Shown here one piece after another: positions 8,983 to 20,790 of a DNA stretch of 64,000 nt (position 1 is its first letter; every line of letters starts with the position of its first letter). The notes beneath the pieces are model-generated. The model was given only the letters and a program-made list of their open reading frames with translations. It was not told the origin of the DNA and did not search any database. The DNA lies in contig BDSL01000166.1 of NCBI GenBank assembly GCA_003116995.1, forward strand, positions 62,001 through 126,000. Direction: 5' to 3'. The position numbers and the translations under genes were made by a program. The DNA is from Yamagishiella unicocca. Taxonomy: Eukaryota; Chlorophyta; Chlorophyceae; Chlamydomonadales; Volvocaceae.

Positions 8983-11900
8983 TCCCGGTCTGTTTCCCCC
9001 GCCTTGTTTCGTCCTGCCTCTCCTTTTCCCTTTTCCCGTGTCCCCCCCTCTCCGCCGTTCTCCGTCCCTTGGTCCTTTTTCCCGGTCCCTCCTTCCCCTT
9101 TCGGTTTGTTTGCCTCCTTTTCCCCCCGCGCCCCCCGGCGCCCCCCCTTCTTTTTGTTTCCCTTCGTCCCTCTTCGCGGGCCGCCCCCGTCGTTCGTGTT
9201 CGTGTTTTGTTTCCCTTCGTCCCTCTTCTTTTTGCCTTTCCCCGCCGGGGCCGGCCCCCGGGCCGCCCCCGTCGGTCCCTCCCCCGCCGTCCCCCCTTCC
9301 GTCGTTTTTTTCTTTTCTTTTCTTGTCGCTTTCCCCCCCGCCGGGGCCTTTTTCTTCCTTTGGCCGCCCCCCGCTCCCTCGCCTCTGGTTTTTTTCTTCC
9401 CGCGGCCGCCCCTCCCCGCCCCCCCCCCGGCCGCCCTCCTTTTTCTTCCCTTTTGCCTTCCCCTTCTTTTTGCCTCCTTTTTCTTCCCTCGCCGCGGGCC
9501 TTCCCTCCTTTTCTTTTCTTTTCTTTTCCCCTGCGGGGCCCCCCGGCCGCCCCTGTTTTTCTTTTCCCTCCGGGCCCCCCCGGCGCCCCCCCTTCGGGCT
9601 TCCTTCGGTTTTTTTCTTCCCGCGGCCGCCCCTCCCGCCCCCGTCCCCTTTGGGGCCGGCCCCCGTCGGGGCCCTCCCCGCCGGGGCCCCCCCCCCCGGG
9701 GCGTTTGCCTTCTTTTTCCCGCCGGTCCCCCCCCGCCGGCCGCCCCTGCCCCCCGCCCGTCGTCCCCTCCTGTTGTCGTTCCTTCCCCTCCTTTTCCTTC
9801 CCGCCCGGCCCTGCTCCCTCGCTTTGCTTTTTCTTCTTGTTGCTTTCTTCCCTTTGTGGGTCGCCTTTTTCCCCTTCCCCTGTTTCCCCGGTTTTTCTTT
9901 TTTCTTCCTCGCCGTCGTTTTCCCCTGTCCCCTGCGTCCCTTGCTTTTCGTTCTCCCCCCCTCCCGCCCCGGCTCCCCGTCTTGTCCTTGTCGTGTCCTT
10001 TCTTCCCCCCCTCTTGCGTTCTTGTTTTGCTCTTGTCGTCCCCCCGCCGCGTCCTCCTTTCGTTTTCCTTTTTCCCCCCCCCCCCGTTTCCCCGTTTTTT
10101 GTTTCGTTTTTTCTCCCGCCCCTCCCGCCTCTTTGTTCTTTTTTCCTCTTTCCTCTGTCGTTGTCCTTTCCCCCCGGCCCTCCCTGTCCTTTCTTCCTTT
10201 GGCCGCCCCTCCCCCGTTGCGTCCCCCTTTGTCTTGTGCCTCGTTTCTTCCCCCCTCCCCCTCCCTTCCTTGCTTCTTGCCTCCCTTCTTTCTCCCCCCT
10301 TGTTTTTTGTCCCTTCTTTTCTCCTCCGTGGCCGGCCCTCGTCGTTTTCCCCCGTCCCCCCCCGCTCTCCCGCCCGGCCCTCTGTTGTCGTTTCCCTTTG
10401 TTTTTTGTTCTTTTCTTCCTTTGGCCGCCCCCCGTGTTTTTGTTCGTTTGCCTCCTTTTCTTCGTTTTTTTCTTCTGCCGTCTTGCCCCCGGCCCTCCTT
10501 TGGCCGCCCCCCCGTTTTTTCCGCCCCCCCCCCCGCCCCTCCGTCGTGGTCCTTTCTTTTCCTTCCTTTCTTTCTTCCTTTGTTTTTGGTTTCCCTTCTT
10601 TTTCGTTCCCCTCCTTTTTGCCTTCCCCCCCGGGGCCTTTTTCTTTTCTTTTCTTCCTCTGGCCGCCCCCCCCGCCGGCCTCCCGCCGGGGGTTCTCCTT
10701 TGGTTTCCCGTCGGGCCCCGCCCCCCGTTTCTTCCTTTGGTTCCCCGCCGGGGCCCCGCCCGCCCCGCCCCGTCGGTCCTTCCCTCTTCTTTTTCCCCCC
10801 GGTCCGTCCCTCTTCTTTTGCCTCCGTTTTTTTCTTTCTTTTTTTCTTCGTCCCTCTTCGCGGGCCGCCGCCGCCCTTCCTTTTTCTTCCCTCGCCGCGG
10901 GCCGCCGGGCCCCCGCCCTTCCCTCCCGCGTCGCTTTCTCCCCCCCCCGGGGCCCGCCCCCGCCGGGGCCCTCCTGTTCCTTTGGGGCCCCCCCCCCCCC
11001 TCCCTCTCTGCGCTTTCCTCCGCTTGTTCCTCCTTTCCCCTTTGGGGCCCCTCCCCGCCGGGCCCCCCCCCCCGGCCGCCCTCCCCCCCGCCCTCCCGTC
11101 CGCGGTCCCTCGCCCCCCTCCCTCCCCTCTTTTTCTCGTCTCTCTTCCGCTCTCTCTCGTCCCTTCCCTCTTCCGCTCCTTTCCCCGCTCCGGCCGTTCG
11201 TCGCCCCTGCTCCTCCTCCCGCTCCTCTCCCTCGCCTCCCTGCCCCTGTCCCTCCCGCCCTTCTTCTCCCCTTTCTTCGTTCCTTCCTCTGCCTCGCGTT
11301 CCCCGTGGTCCTGTCTCTCGTCCCGCCCTCCCCCTTTTCCGCCTGTCTCCCGGTTTTCGCGGTGCTGGCTCTCCTTTCTTCCGTCCCGCCCTCCCCCCCT
11401 CTGCCCGCCTTCCGTTCTTCCTCCCGCCCCCGTCGTCCCCCCCCCGTGCTTTTCGCCGTCTGTGGCTTGCCCGTGTCCCTTCGGCTGTCCGTCGTTCCGG
11501 CTTCCCTTCTCGTGCCTTTCTGCCTTCTTTCCCCCTCCTCCCCTTCCCTTCCCCCGTCCCGTCCTCGCTCCGCTTTCTCTTTGTGCCCCCGCCGCCTTTC
11601 TGCCCTTCCTCTTCTTTTCCTTTTCCGTTCCGTGCCTGCTGTGCCTCTTCTCTCTGCGCCCTGCTGCGCTCGCCGCGGCCCCGCCCGTTTGTCCCTTGTG
11701 TCGTTTTTCCCGCTCTTTTTCTTTTCTCCCCCCTCCCTGCTTCCTCCGGCCCTCCCCGCCTTCCGTTCTTTTCTTCCTTTGGCCGCCCCCCCCGCCCGCC
11801 TTCTTTTCGTCCCCCCCGGCCCCGTCGTCGTTCTTTCGCCCCTTCGGGGTTCTTTCTTCCCCCCCTTTGTTTTTTTCCCGCCCCCCTCTCCCTGCTTTTC

Positions 11901-12858
11901 TTCTTTTTCTTGTCTTTTCTTCCTCTGGCCGCCCCCCCTCCCCTCTTGTTTCTTTCTTCCTTTGGCCGCCCCCCCCCGCCGGGGCGTTTTTTTCTTTCTT
12001 TTTTTCTTCGTCCCTCTTCGCGGGCCGCCGCCGCCCTTCCTTTTTCTTCCCGTTTGCCTCCTTTTTCTTCCCTCGCCGCGGGCCGCCGGGCCCCCTCCTT
12101 TGGCCGCCCCCGTCCCTGCTTTTCCTTTCTTGTCGCTTTCCCCCCGCCGGGGCCTTTTTCTTCCCCCGGTTGTTCCCCTCTGGGGCCCCGTCGCTTTCCT
12201 CCCCTTCTTTTTGCCTCCTTTTTCTTCCCTCGCCGCGGGCCGCCGGGCCCCCCCGGCTTTTTCTTCCTTTGGTCCCCCGCCGGGGCCCCGCCCCCCGCTC
12301 CCCGCCCCCCGCTCCTTTTCCCCCTCGGGGCCTCGCCTTTGGTTTTTTTCTTCCGGCGGCCGCCCCTCCCGCCCCCCCCCCCGGCGCCCCCCTTCGGGCT
12401 TCCTTCGGTTTTTTTCTTCCCGCGGCCGCCCCTCCCGCCCCCGTCCCCTTTGGGGCCGGCCCCCGCCGGGGCCCCCCTCTCTCCTCTTCTGTCCCTTTTG
12501 CTCTCTCTCCCCTCTGTTCTCTTCCCCGTCCCTCCCTTTCCTTCTCCTCCCCTTCGGTTCCCTGTCCCCCCTTCCTTTCCGTCCCCTTTGGGGCCCCCCC
12601 CTTCTCGCTTCCCTCTTCGCCCGCCCGCCTTCCGCCGCCCCTCCGTGGCGTTCCCTCTGCCCGTTCCTCTTTTCTCTTGCTTTCCGGTGCTTGTTCCCTC
12701 CCTTCCGTCCCCTTCCTGCGCCCGCGCTCGGCGCTCTGGTTGTTTCCCCTCTCTCCGCCGGTCCTGGCTCCTCCCTCTCTTCCGCTCCCCCCTCCTCCGC
12801 CCTGTTCCCTCCCCGGCCTCCCTTGTCCCGTTCCTTTCCCTCCTCCCCCGTCCTCCCC
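8983..12858. repeat. long intergenic region, repeats with unique C/T-rich islands
   Basis: Almost 4 kb with no recognised gene. Repeat blocks lie at about 9,125-9,740, 10,540-11,100 and 11,770-12,480. Between them are C/T-rich unique islands at 9,760-10,400, 11,100-11,760 and 12,480-12,850. I tested the islands for tRNA arms and for periodic G positions and found nothing convincing on either strand. Low-conservation genes or minus-strand A/G-rich ORFs cannot be excluded while A is missing. Confidence 0.5.
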
Positions 12859-12930
12859 GGGTTCCTCGTTCCCTGGCTCGGCCCGCGGCCTTCTCCGCCG
12901 TCCCTGTCGGTTCGCTTCCTCCTGCGCCTG
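12859..12930 (+). tRNA. trnR-UCU: tRNA-Arg (UCU)
   Basis: Acceptor GGGTTCA pairs with TGAGCCT (printed tgcgcct) with two G-T wobbles. Anticodon stem printed gcggc/gccgt encloses loop CTTCTAA with anticodon UCU. T arm GTAGGTTCGATTCCTAC is complete; discriminator G. D stem GTTC with GGAC. Length 72 nt. The wobbles in the acceptor and ambiguous C positions lower confidence a little, but all four arms close. Confidence 0.75.
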
Positions 12931-15900
12931 CCCCCGTCCTTCCTCCCCCCTTCCCCGCCTCTGGCTCTCTCCCCCCTCGCCCTTCCGTCCTCGTCTTCCC
13001 CCCTGCCGGGCCGTCGTTTTCTCTTCCCTTCGGGGCCCGCCCCTCGTTTCTTGTTCCCCTTCGTTCTTTTCTTCCTTTGGCCGCCCCCGCCCGTTCCCTT
13101 TCGGCCCCTCCCTCCCCCGCGGGGCCGCCCCTCCTCCCCCTCCCCCGCGGGGCTGTCGTTTCGTTCTCCTTCGTTGTTTCTTCCTTTGGTTTTTTTCTTT
13201 TCTTTTCTTCCTCCGGCCGCCCCCCCCCGCGGCTCTGTCGCTTTGTTTCTTCCCCCGGCCGCCCCCGTCCCCTTCGGGGTGTCCCGCTCCCCGCCCTCCC
13301 CGCCCCGCCCGTCGTTTGCCTCCGTTTCTTCCTTTGGCCGCCCTCCCTTTTCTTCTTTTTCTTTCCCTTTCCTTCCCCCCCCTTCGTTTTTTTCCTTCCC
13401 TTGTTTTTTTTTCTCCCGCGTCGCTTTCTGTCCTTTCTTGTTTCCCTTCGTCCCTCTTCGCGGGCCGCCCCGTCCTTTCTTCTTCTTCCCTCGCCGCGGG
13501 CCGCCGCCCCCCGCCCTCCCCCCCCCCGCCCCCCGCCCCCCGCTCCCTGCTTTTCTTCTTTTTCTTCTCCCCTCTTGTTTCTTTCTTGTCGCTTTCCCCC
13601 CCGCCGGGGCCTTTTTCTTCCCCCGGTTGTTCCCCTCTGGGGCCCCGTCGCTTTGTTTCTTCCTTTGGCCGCCCCCGTCCCCTTTGGGGTGTCCCGCTCC
13701 CCGCCCCCCGCTCCTTTTCCCCCTCGGGGCCTCGCCTTTGGCCGCCCCCCCCCCGCCGGGGCGTTTTTTTCTTTCTTTTTTTCTTCGTCCCTCTTCGCGG
13801 GCCGCCGCCGCCCTTCCTTTTTCTTCCCTCGCCGCGGGCCGCCGGGCCCCCCGCCCTTCCCTTGTTTTCCCCCCCGCCGGGGCCTTTTTCCCCCCGGGCC
13901 CCCCCCTTCCCTCCTTTTTCTTCCCTCGCCGCGGGCCGCCGGGCCCCCTCCTTTGGTTCCCCGCCGGGGCCCCGCCCTCTTCCCTGCTTTTCGTTCTTTC
14001 TTCCTTCGGCCGCCCCCGCCCCCCGTTGTTTTTTTCTTTTGCCGTCCCCTCTGGGGCCGGCCCCCGCCGGGGCCCGCGCCCCCCGGCGCCCCCCCTTCTT
14101 TTTGTTTCCCTTCGTCCCTCTTCGCGGGCCGCCCCGTCGGCCCCGCCCTTCTTTTTCGTTCCCCTCCTTTTTGCCTTCCCCCGCGGGGCCGGCCCCCTCC
14201 CCCCCCCGTTTTTTCTGTTTTCTTCCGCCGGCCGCCCTCCCGCCCCGTCGGTCCTCCCTCTTCGCGGGCCGCCCCCGTCGTTCGTTCCCCCCTGTCCTTT
14301 CTTTCGTCCCCCGTCGGGGGCCGCCCCCCCGTCCCCTTCTTTTTGCCTCCCCCCGGGGCCTTTTTCTTCCCGTTTTTTTCTTCCCCCGGCCCCCCTCCTT
14401 TTTCTTCCCTCGCCGCGGGCCTTCCCTCCGGTCCCCGCCGGGCCCCCCGCGCCGGGGCCCTCCTGTTTCTTTTCTCTCCTCCCTTTTTTTCTTCCGCCTT
14501 TTTTCTTCCCCCCCGCTTCCTCCGCCCCGTTCTCTCCGTCCCCCTGCCCCGTCTCGGCGTTGCCCCTCCCTTCTCCCGCTTCTGCGTCGTTTGCCTTCTC
14601 CGCTCGGCCCCCGTGCGTCCCCCCTCCCTCCGTTCTTCCTCCTTCTTTTCGTTTCCCCCTGTCTTGTTTCCTTTGTCCCTCCCTCTTTCCGGTCGCCCGC
14701 CCCTTTTTCCCCCCTTGTTTCTCCCGGCTTGCGGTCCCCCGCCCTCTTTCCTTTTTTCGCTTCGCGCTCTGGCGTCCTCCTTGTCCTGGCTTTCTCCTTT
14801 CCCTCCCCCTTCTTTCCTTTCCTCCCTCCGTCTCTCTTGGCCCCTCCTCGCCCCGCTTTTGGTTTTTCTGCGTTTTTCCCCCTCCCCCCTGGCCTGTTCT
14901 TCCCTTCTCCCCCCTTTTTTTTCCCTCCTCCGTCTTCTTCTCCCCTCTTTCTCCCCTGCCGTCCCCTCGGCTCCCCCTTTTCTCCTCCTTCCTCTCTCCC
15001 TGGCCGGTCGCCCCGGTCCCCTTTTTCTGGGCTTGCTTTCGCCGTCCCCCCCTTGCGGTCCGTCCCCCTGGCCTTGCGGCTCTTTGCTTCCCCCGTGCTC
15101 GTCGCCGCCCCCTGTTTTCTTTGCCTCGTCCCCCTCCTCTTCGGTCGCGCCTTTCTCTGTCCCGCGTTGTTCCTTTTTGTCTTCGCGTCTTGCTTTCCGG
15201 CCCTCCCCTCCTTCCGGTCGTTTCCCCTCGCTGTCCCTTTTTTGTCGCTTTCGTTTCCCCCCGGGGCCCGTTGTTCGTGTTCGTGTTCGTGTTTTGTTTC
15301 CCTTCTTTTTCGTTTCCCTTCTTTTTCCCCTCGGTCCGTCCCTCTTCTTTTTGCCTTCCCCTTTGTTTTTTTTTCTTCCCCCGGCCGCCCCCTCGGCCCC
15401 GCCTTTTTCTTCCCGTTTGCCTCCTTTTTCTTCCCTCGCCGCGGGCCGCCGGGCCCCCCCGCCGCGGGCCGCCGGGCCCCCCCCGCCGGGGCGGTCCCCC
15501 CTTCCCGCGGCCCCCGCCCCCCGCCGGGGCCCCTTTCCCCTTTGTTTTCGGTTCCCCTTCTTTTTGCCCCCGGCCCCTCCCCCCCCCCGTTTTTTCTGTT
15601 TTCGTCCCCGCCGGGGCGTTTGCCCTCGGCCCCCCGCCGTCTTGTTTCCCTTCGTCCCTCTTCGCGGGCCGCCCCGTCGTTTGCCGTCGGCCCCCGCCGG
15701 GGCCGGCCCCCGGGCCGCCCCGTCGTTCGTGTCCGTGTTCGTGTTCGTGTCCTCCGCGTCGCTTTCTCCCCTTCCGTCTTTTGCCTCTGGCCCCCCCCGG
15801 GGCTTCCGTCCCCGCCGGGGCTCCCCCTGTCCTTTCTTGTTTCCCTTCGTCCCTCTTCTTTTTGCCTTCCCCGCCGGGGCCTTTTTCTTCCTTTGGTCCC

Positions 15901-16600
15901 CCGCCGGGGCCCCGCCCCCCCGGGCCGCCCCGTCGTTCTCCCGCTCTGCTTTCTCCCCCCGGGCCGCCCCCGTCCTTTCTTCTTCTTCCCGTTTGTTTCT
16001 TCCTTTGGTTTTTTTCTTCCCGCGGCCGCCCCTCCCCGCCCCGTCCCCTTCGGGGCCGGCCCCCGCCGCGGGCCGCCGCCCCCCGCCCGCCCCCCCTCCC
16101 CTTCTTTTTGCCTCCCCCCCGGCCCCGTCGTGGTCGTTGTCTCCGCCCCCCCGCTTCCGGCGTTTCGTCCCTCTCTGGTTTTTTCTTCCCCCGGCCGCCC
16201 TCTTCTTTTCTTTCCCCCCCGCCTCCCTCCCCTTCGGGGCTGTCCGCGTTTTTTTCCTGTTTTCTTCCCCCGGCCGCCCTCCCGCCCTCCCCCCGCCGGG
16301 GGTTTTTTCCGCCCCCCCGCCCCGTGCCGGGCTTGCCCTCCTCCCCCTCTTCCGCGGGGCTGTCGTTCCGTTCCCCTTGGGGCCCTCCCGCTCCTCCCGC
16401 TCCCGTCTTTCCGTCCCCTCTGGGGCTGCTCCCCCGTCGTTTCCCTCCCGGGCCCCTTCTTTTTCTTCCCCGGCCGCCCCTCCCGCCGGGGCCCCGCCGG
16501 GGGCCGCCGCGTCCGCGGTCCCTGTTCTCGTTCCCCTCTCCTCTTCTCCCTTCTTGTCGTTTCCCTCTCCCCTCGTTTTCGTTCCTTCCGGGCCTGTCCC
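12931..16600. repeat. intergenic repeats, no gene recognised
   Basis: Dispersed repeats fill about 13,020-14,470 and 15,240-16,510. These include several copies of the cttccctcgccgcgggcc unit (about 13,490, 13,825, 13,920, 15,430), the tttcccttcgtccctcttcg unit (about 13,443, 14,108, 15,648) and GTTCGT hexamer runs near 15,265 and 15,720. The island 14,480-15,240 is unique and C/T-rich, without tRNA arms or coding periodicity that I can see. Confidence 0.6.
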
Positions 16601-19600
16601 GCTCGGTCCCTCCTTCCCCCCGTTTCCCCCTCTTTGTTCCTCTCCTTTCTTTCCCCGCCCTTCCTTCTGTTTTTGCTGCCGCTGCTCCGTTCTTCTTTGC
16701 TCGCGCCGCCTTCGCCTTGGCCTCTGTCTTTGGCTCCCTCCTCCCTCCCTCTCCTTGTCCCCCTCTCCTCCTTCCGTCTTCTTGTGCCGCTCCGTCTCCG
16801 TTTGTCTCCTCCTTTCCCCCCTCCCCGTGGCTCTTCTTTCTTCTGCCTCCCCTTTCTCCCCCTTGCCCCCCCCCTCCCGTCGCCCTTCTTTCCTCCCCCC
16901 GTCTCCGCCGTGGGTTCTCCTCTTGCTCCGTCTCTGGCCCCTCTCCTCCCTCTCTCCCCCTCCGCGCTGTTTTTTTGTTGTGCTCCCTTCCCTCCTTTTT
17001 TTGCTTTTCTTCCCCTCCTTTGTTTCTTTTTCCTCCCCTCGCTCTCCCCTCCCTCTCCCTTCCCCCGCCTGTTTCGGCCTTCTGTTCCGCCCGTTGCCCG
17101 TTCCCCCCTTGCTTTGTTCCCTCTTGCCCCTGCCGCTTTCCTCTTCGCTTTTGCTCCTCCCCCTTTCTGTTCGTCGTTGTTTGCCCTCCCGTTTCCTTTG
17201 GCCCTGTTGTTCCCTTCCCTCTTTGCCTCCGTTCCTCCTGCTGCGCCGTCCCTCCTGGTTTTCCCCTGTTCTTCGCTTGTTTCGCTTCTCCTCCCTTTTG
17301 GGCCTCCTTCCCCGTCTTCTTTCCTTGTTTGCTTGCCCGTCCTTGGGTCTGCTCTTGTCGTTTTTCCCTCCCCGGTCTTTGTGCTTTTCTTTGCCCCCTT
17401 TTCTCCGCCCCCCTGCTGTCCCGCCCCCCCGTTTCTCCTTTTCCCCCCGTTTCGCTGGTCTTCCTCCCCTCGCCCCGGTGGCCCCGGTGGTTCTTCCCCC
17501 CCTTTCCCTCCGTCCCCTTCCCCGTTTTGGTCCTCTTCCTTTTTTCTCTCTCCTCCCGTTTCTGCCTCCTGCTCGCCTCCTCGCGGTCGCCCTCTTTCCC
17601 TTCTCCTTCTTTTCCCCTTCCCGCCCTCCCCTCGTCTCTGCCGCCCTCGCTTTTCCTTCCGGCCCCTCCCCCCTTTTGCCTTTTCCCCTCTTTTCTTTTC
17701 CCCTTCGGTTTGTTTGCCTTGGGCCCCCGCCGGGGGCCCCCCGGTCGCTGTCCTTTCTTCTCCCCCTGTGCTGTGTTGTTTCCCCGCGGTCCCCGCCTGT
17801 TGCTCCCCTTTGGGGCCGCCCCCGCTTGCCCGCGCCTTGCTTTTTTTGCTTGCCCTTTCCTTGCCTTGCCTCCCTTTTTCGCCCCTCCTCCTTGCCCTCT
17901 TTTCCCCCCCCCCTTCCCCTTCCTTGTCCTCTTCCTTTCTTCTTTGCCGTGTCTCGCCTTCCCTCCTTTCTGCTTTTCCGCTTTCCCTCCTCCCCTTGCC
18001 CCCCTCCGTTTTCTTTTGGTTCTCTTGCTTCTTTCCCTCCTCCTTTCCCCGGCCTTTCCCCCCTTCCTCCTCGGCTTTTGCTTTCTCTTTCTTTTTTTTC
18101 CCTTGCTTTGTCGGTTGTCCCGTTTTCGCCCCGTTCCCCTGTGGTCTGCTTTGTTTTCTCTGCCTCGTCTTTTTCGTCTTTTGTTGTTTTCCCCTTTTTG
18201 CCTGCGCCCTTCCCGCCTCCTTTCCCCTGGCCTTTTCCTCCTCTTTCGCCCTCGGCCTCCCCTTCCCGTTTGTTCCCCGCCGGGGCCCCCGCTGTGCCTC
18301 CCCGGTGTTCTCCTCTTTTCCCTTCCCGTTCCCCGCTTCTTCTGTTCCCTCGGGTCTGGCCCGTTTTTCTTTGGCTCTTTCCCTTTGGCTTCCCTGTTCT
18401 TCTCTCTTCCCGTTGTCTTTCCTCTCTTCTCCTCTCTTGTTCCCTTTGTCCTTGGTTTCCTCGCTTTCCTCCTTTCCTCCTTCGTCTTCCCCTTTCCTCC
18501 CGTGCTCTTCCTCCTCTTTGGTCGCCCGCTTGTTTCGTCTCGTCGCCCCGGTCGCCGTCCCGCTGGCTCTCCTCCGTGTGGCCTCTCTGTTGTGGCGCCT
18601 CCCCCCCTCCTTTCTTCCTTCTTCCCCTCTCCCTCCTCCCCGTCCCTCTGTCCTCCTCTCTCCTTTTGCTGCTCCCTTCGCTCCTGCTCCTTCTGCTCCT
18701 CGCGCTCCTTTCGCTCTCCCCGCCTCCGCGGTCCGTGGTTTTGTTGCTCCTTGTTCCCCCGGTCCCCCGTCCCCGGTCCTTCTTCCCCCCTTTTCTTTGG
18801 TTTTCCTCTTTTTTCTTCTTTTCCTCCTCCTCCCGCCCCTGGCGCCGTCCTCGGTGGCGCTCGCTTTTTTGTCGTTTGCGCGCTTTCTTGCTGCGCCTTT
18901 TTCTGCGCTTTCGTTCTCGCTGCTCCTTTCGCCCCGCTTGCTTTTTTCTTTTCTTTTTTCTCGTTCCCTTCTGCTTTTCCCTTCCCCTTCCCTTCCTTGT
19001 TGCTTGTGTTGGTCCTTTTCCCCCTCCTCCGTTCCCTCCCGCTTTGTTGGGCTCGCTCCCGCCTCGTCTCCTTTCCCCGGTTTTTTCTCCTGTGTCCTCG
19101 CCTGCCGTGTTCCTTGCTCTCCTCCTTGCTTTTTTTCCTGCCCTTCCTCCCGTTGCCTCCCGCCCCCTCTTCTTTCCCTGCCCCCTTCTCTTCGGCCGCC
19201 GCCCCGCCTGCCTCTGCTCTTCCCCTTCGTCTTCTTTCCCCGCTCGCCTGCCTCTCTTCTCCTCCCCCCTCCCGGGCGTCTTTCCTGCCCTTGCCTCCCC
19301 TCCCTCTCTTCGCCCTTTCCTCCCCCTCGCCCCCCGCGCTTTCCTCCCGCCTCCCGTTGCGCCTTCTCTGTCCTCCTTTTTCGTTCCGTTTCCCCTGCTC
19401 CTGCTTGGCTTCCTCCTCTCTTCTCCTCCGTTCCCCCTTGTTTTGTTGTTGTTTTTGTCTTCCCCCGTCCTCTCTTTTTCGCCCTTTGTTTCTTCCCCCT
19501 CCCTGCCTCCCTTTGCCCTCCTCCCGTCCCTCTCGGTTGTTGTCCGCTCCTCTTCTCTTTTCTTCCTGGCCTCTGCGCCCCCGCTTTCGGTGGCTGGTCC

Positions 19601-20640
19601 TCCCTCCCTCCCTCCCCGTTTGCCTTCTTCCTCCCCTTCTGCCTCTGCCCCGCCTGCTCCGTTCTCTCTTGCTTCCCTGCCCCTCTCTTTCCCTTCCTTC
19701 CTCCTGCTTCTCGTTTTGCCTTTTGCTTCCCTGCCCCCCTCTCTCCCCCTCTCTTCCTTGCTTTTTTCGCTCCCCTTTGTTCCCCCTCCGCTTCTCCCTC
19801 TGTGTGCTTTCGTTGTTTTTTTGTTCCTCCCCTTCTTGCCGGGGGCCGCCGTTCGCGGTCTCCGGCCTCGCCTTCTTTTTCCTCGCTCGTTTCGTTTGTT
19901 TTGCCCTCCCTCCCGTGCCCCCCTCCTTTGCTCTCTTTTCCCTGCGCCTCTTTTGTTCCGCTTTCCTTGTTGCTCCCGCCGCCCCCTTTCCCTTCTCCCC
20001 TCCGCGGCCGTTCCTCCCCCTCCGCCCCCCTCTCCCCCCCCCGTTCCTTTTTCTTGTCTCGCTCTTCCCTCCCTGTCCGGCTGGCTTCTTGTTTCTCGTC
20101 CTCTCTCCCCTCCCTGCCGGCTTCGCCGGTGTCCTCCTGCGCCCTTGTCCTTCCCCCCGGGCCCCTCCTCCTGTTCCTCCGTCCTGTTTGGTTCTGCCCC
20201 GCGGCTCCCGTCTTGCCGTGCGCTTTCCCCCTCCCTCCCCTTCCCCTTGCTCCGCGCCCCCTCGCCTTCCCCTTCCGCCCCCTTGCCTTGGCCTCCTCCG
20301 TGCCTTTTCGCCCCTCCCTTCCCCCTCTCCTCTCTCCCTTTTCCGGTCTCCTCGTTCTCCGCTCCGCCGCCCCTTCTCCTCCCCCCCCTCCGCCCTCCCT
20401 GTCGTCGTCCCTTCCGCTGGTTTTTCCCCCCCCTCGCCCGTGTCCTTCCCGCTGCTTGCCCTCCCTCCCTTCCTTCCCCCTCCCCCTGCCCTCCTCTTTT
20501 TCCCCGCCTTCCCCCTGCCTTGCTCTTTTTTTTCCCTCCCTTTCGTTTGCTTCCTTTTCTCTTTTCCTGTTCGTGGTTGTGTCTTCTTCCTCCTCCTCCC
20601 TGTTTTCCCCTCTCGTTTTCGCCCTGCTGCTCTTCCGTTT
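16600..20640 (-). CDS. A/G-rich minus-strand coding tract, giant plastid ORF (segment A)
   Basis: About 4 kb of T/C-rich plus-strand sequence almost free of the dispersed repeats. On the minus strand (only A, C and K = G/T are readable) local frames near 17,060-17,400 and 18,100-18,200 run without forced stops and are rich in CAA, AAA, AAK and ACA codons, that is Gln, Lys, Asn and Thr, with KAA readable as Glu. This composition fits the very large, weakly conserved chlorophycean ORFs (ycf1-, ycf2/ftsH- or rpoC2-like). No diagnostic motif (Walker A, RNA polymerase active site) was found, so no name is given. Frames cannot be joined because C runs have lost bases. Edges are approximate, set by where repeats begin. 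Confidence 0.4.
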
Positions 20641-20790
20641 TGCCTCTCTGGCGGCCCTTCGTCCTTCTTTTTGCCTTTGTTTCTTCCTTTGGTTCCCCGC
20701 CCGGGCCCCGCCCCCCCTCCGCTCCGTTCCTTTGGCCGCTTTCTTTTCCGCGCTTTTCCGTCCCCTCTGGGGCTCTCCTTTGCGGTTTTT
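20641..20790. repeat. repeat island inside the giant-ORF tract
   Basis: A short block containing tttcttcctttggttccccg and C-run/G-run cores interrupts the A/G-rich minus-strand coding tract. It may be the intergenic gap between two large genes or an insertion within one. Confidence 0.5.

Noticed and set aside
11440..11540. Possible tRNA around gtggcttgcccgtg
   Set aside because: No set of four stems closes with plausible A/C choices.
16640..16760. A plus-strand acidic ORF reading
   Set aside because: The same triplets also read well on the minus strand, and the neighbouring sequence supports minus-strand coding.
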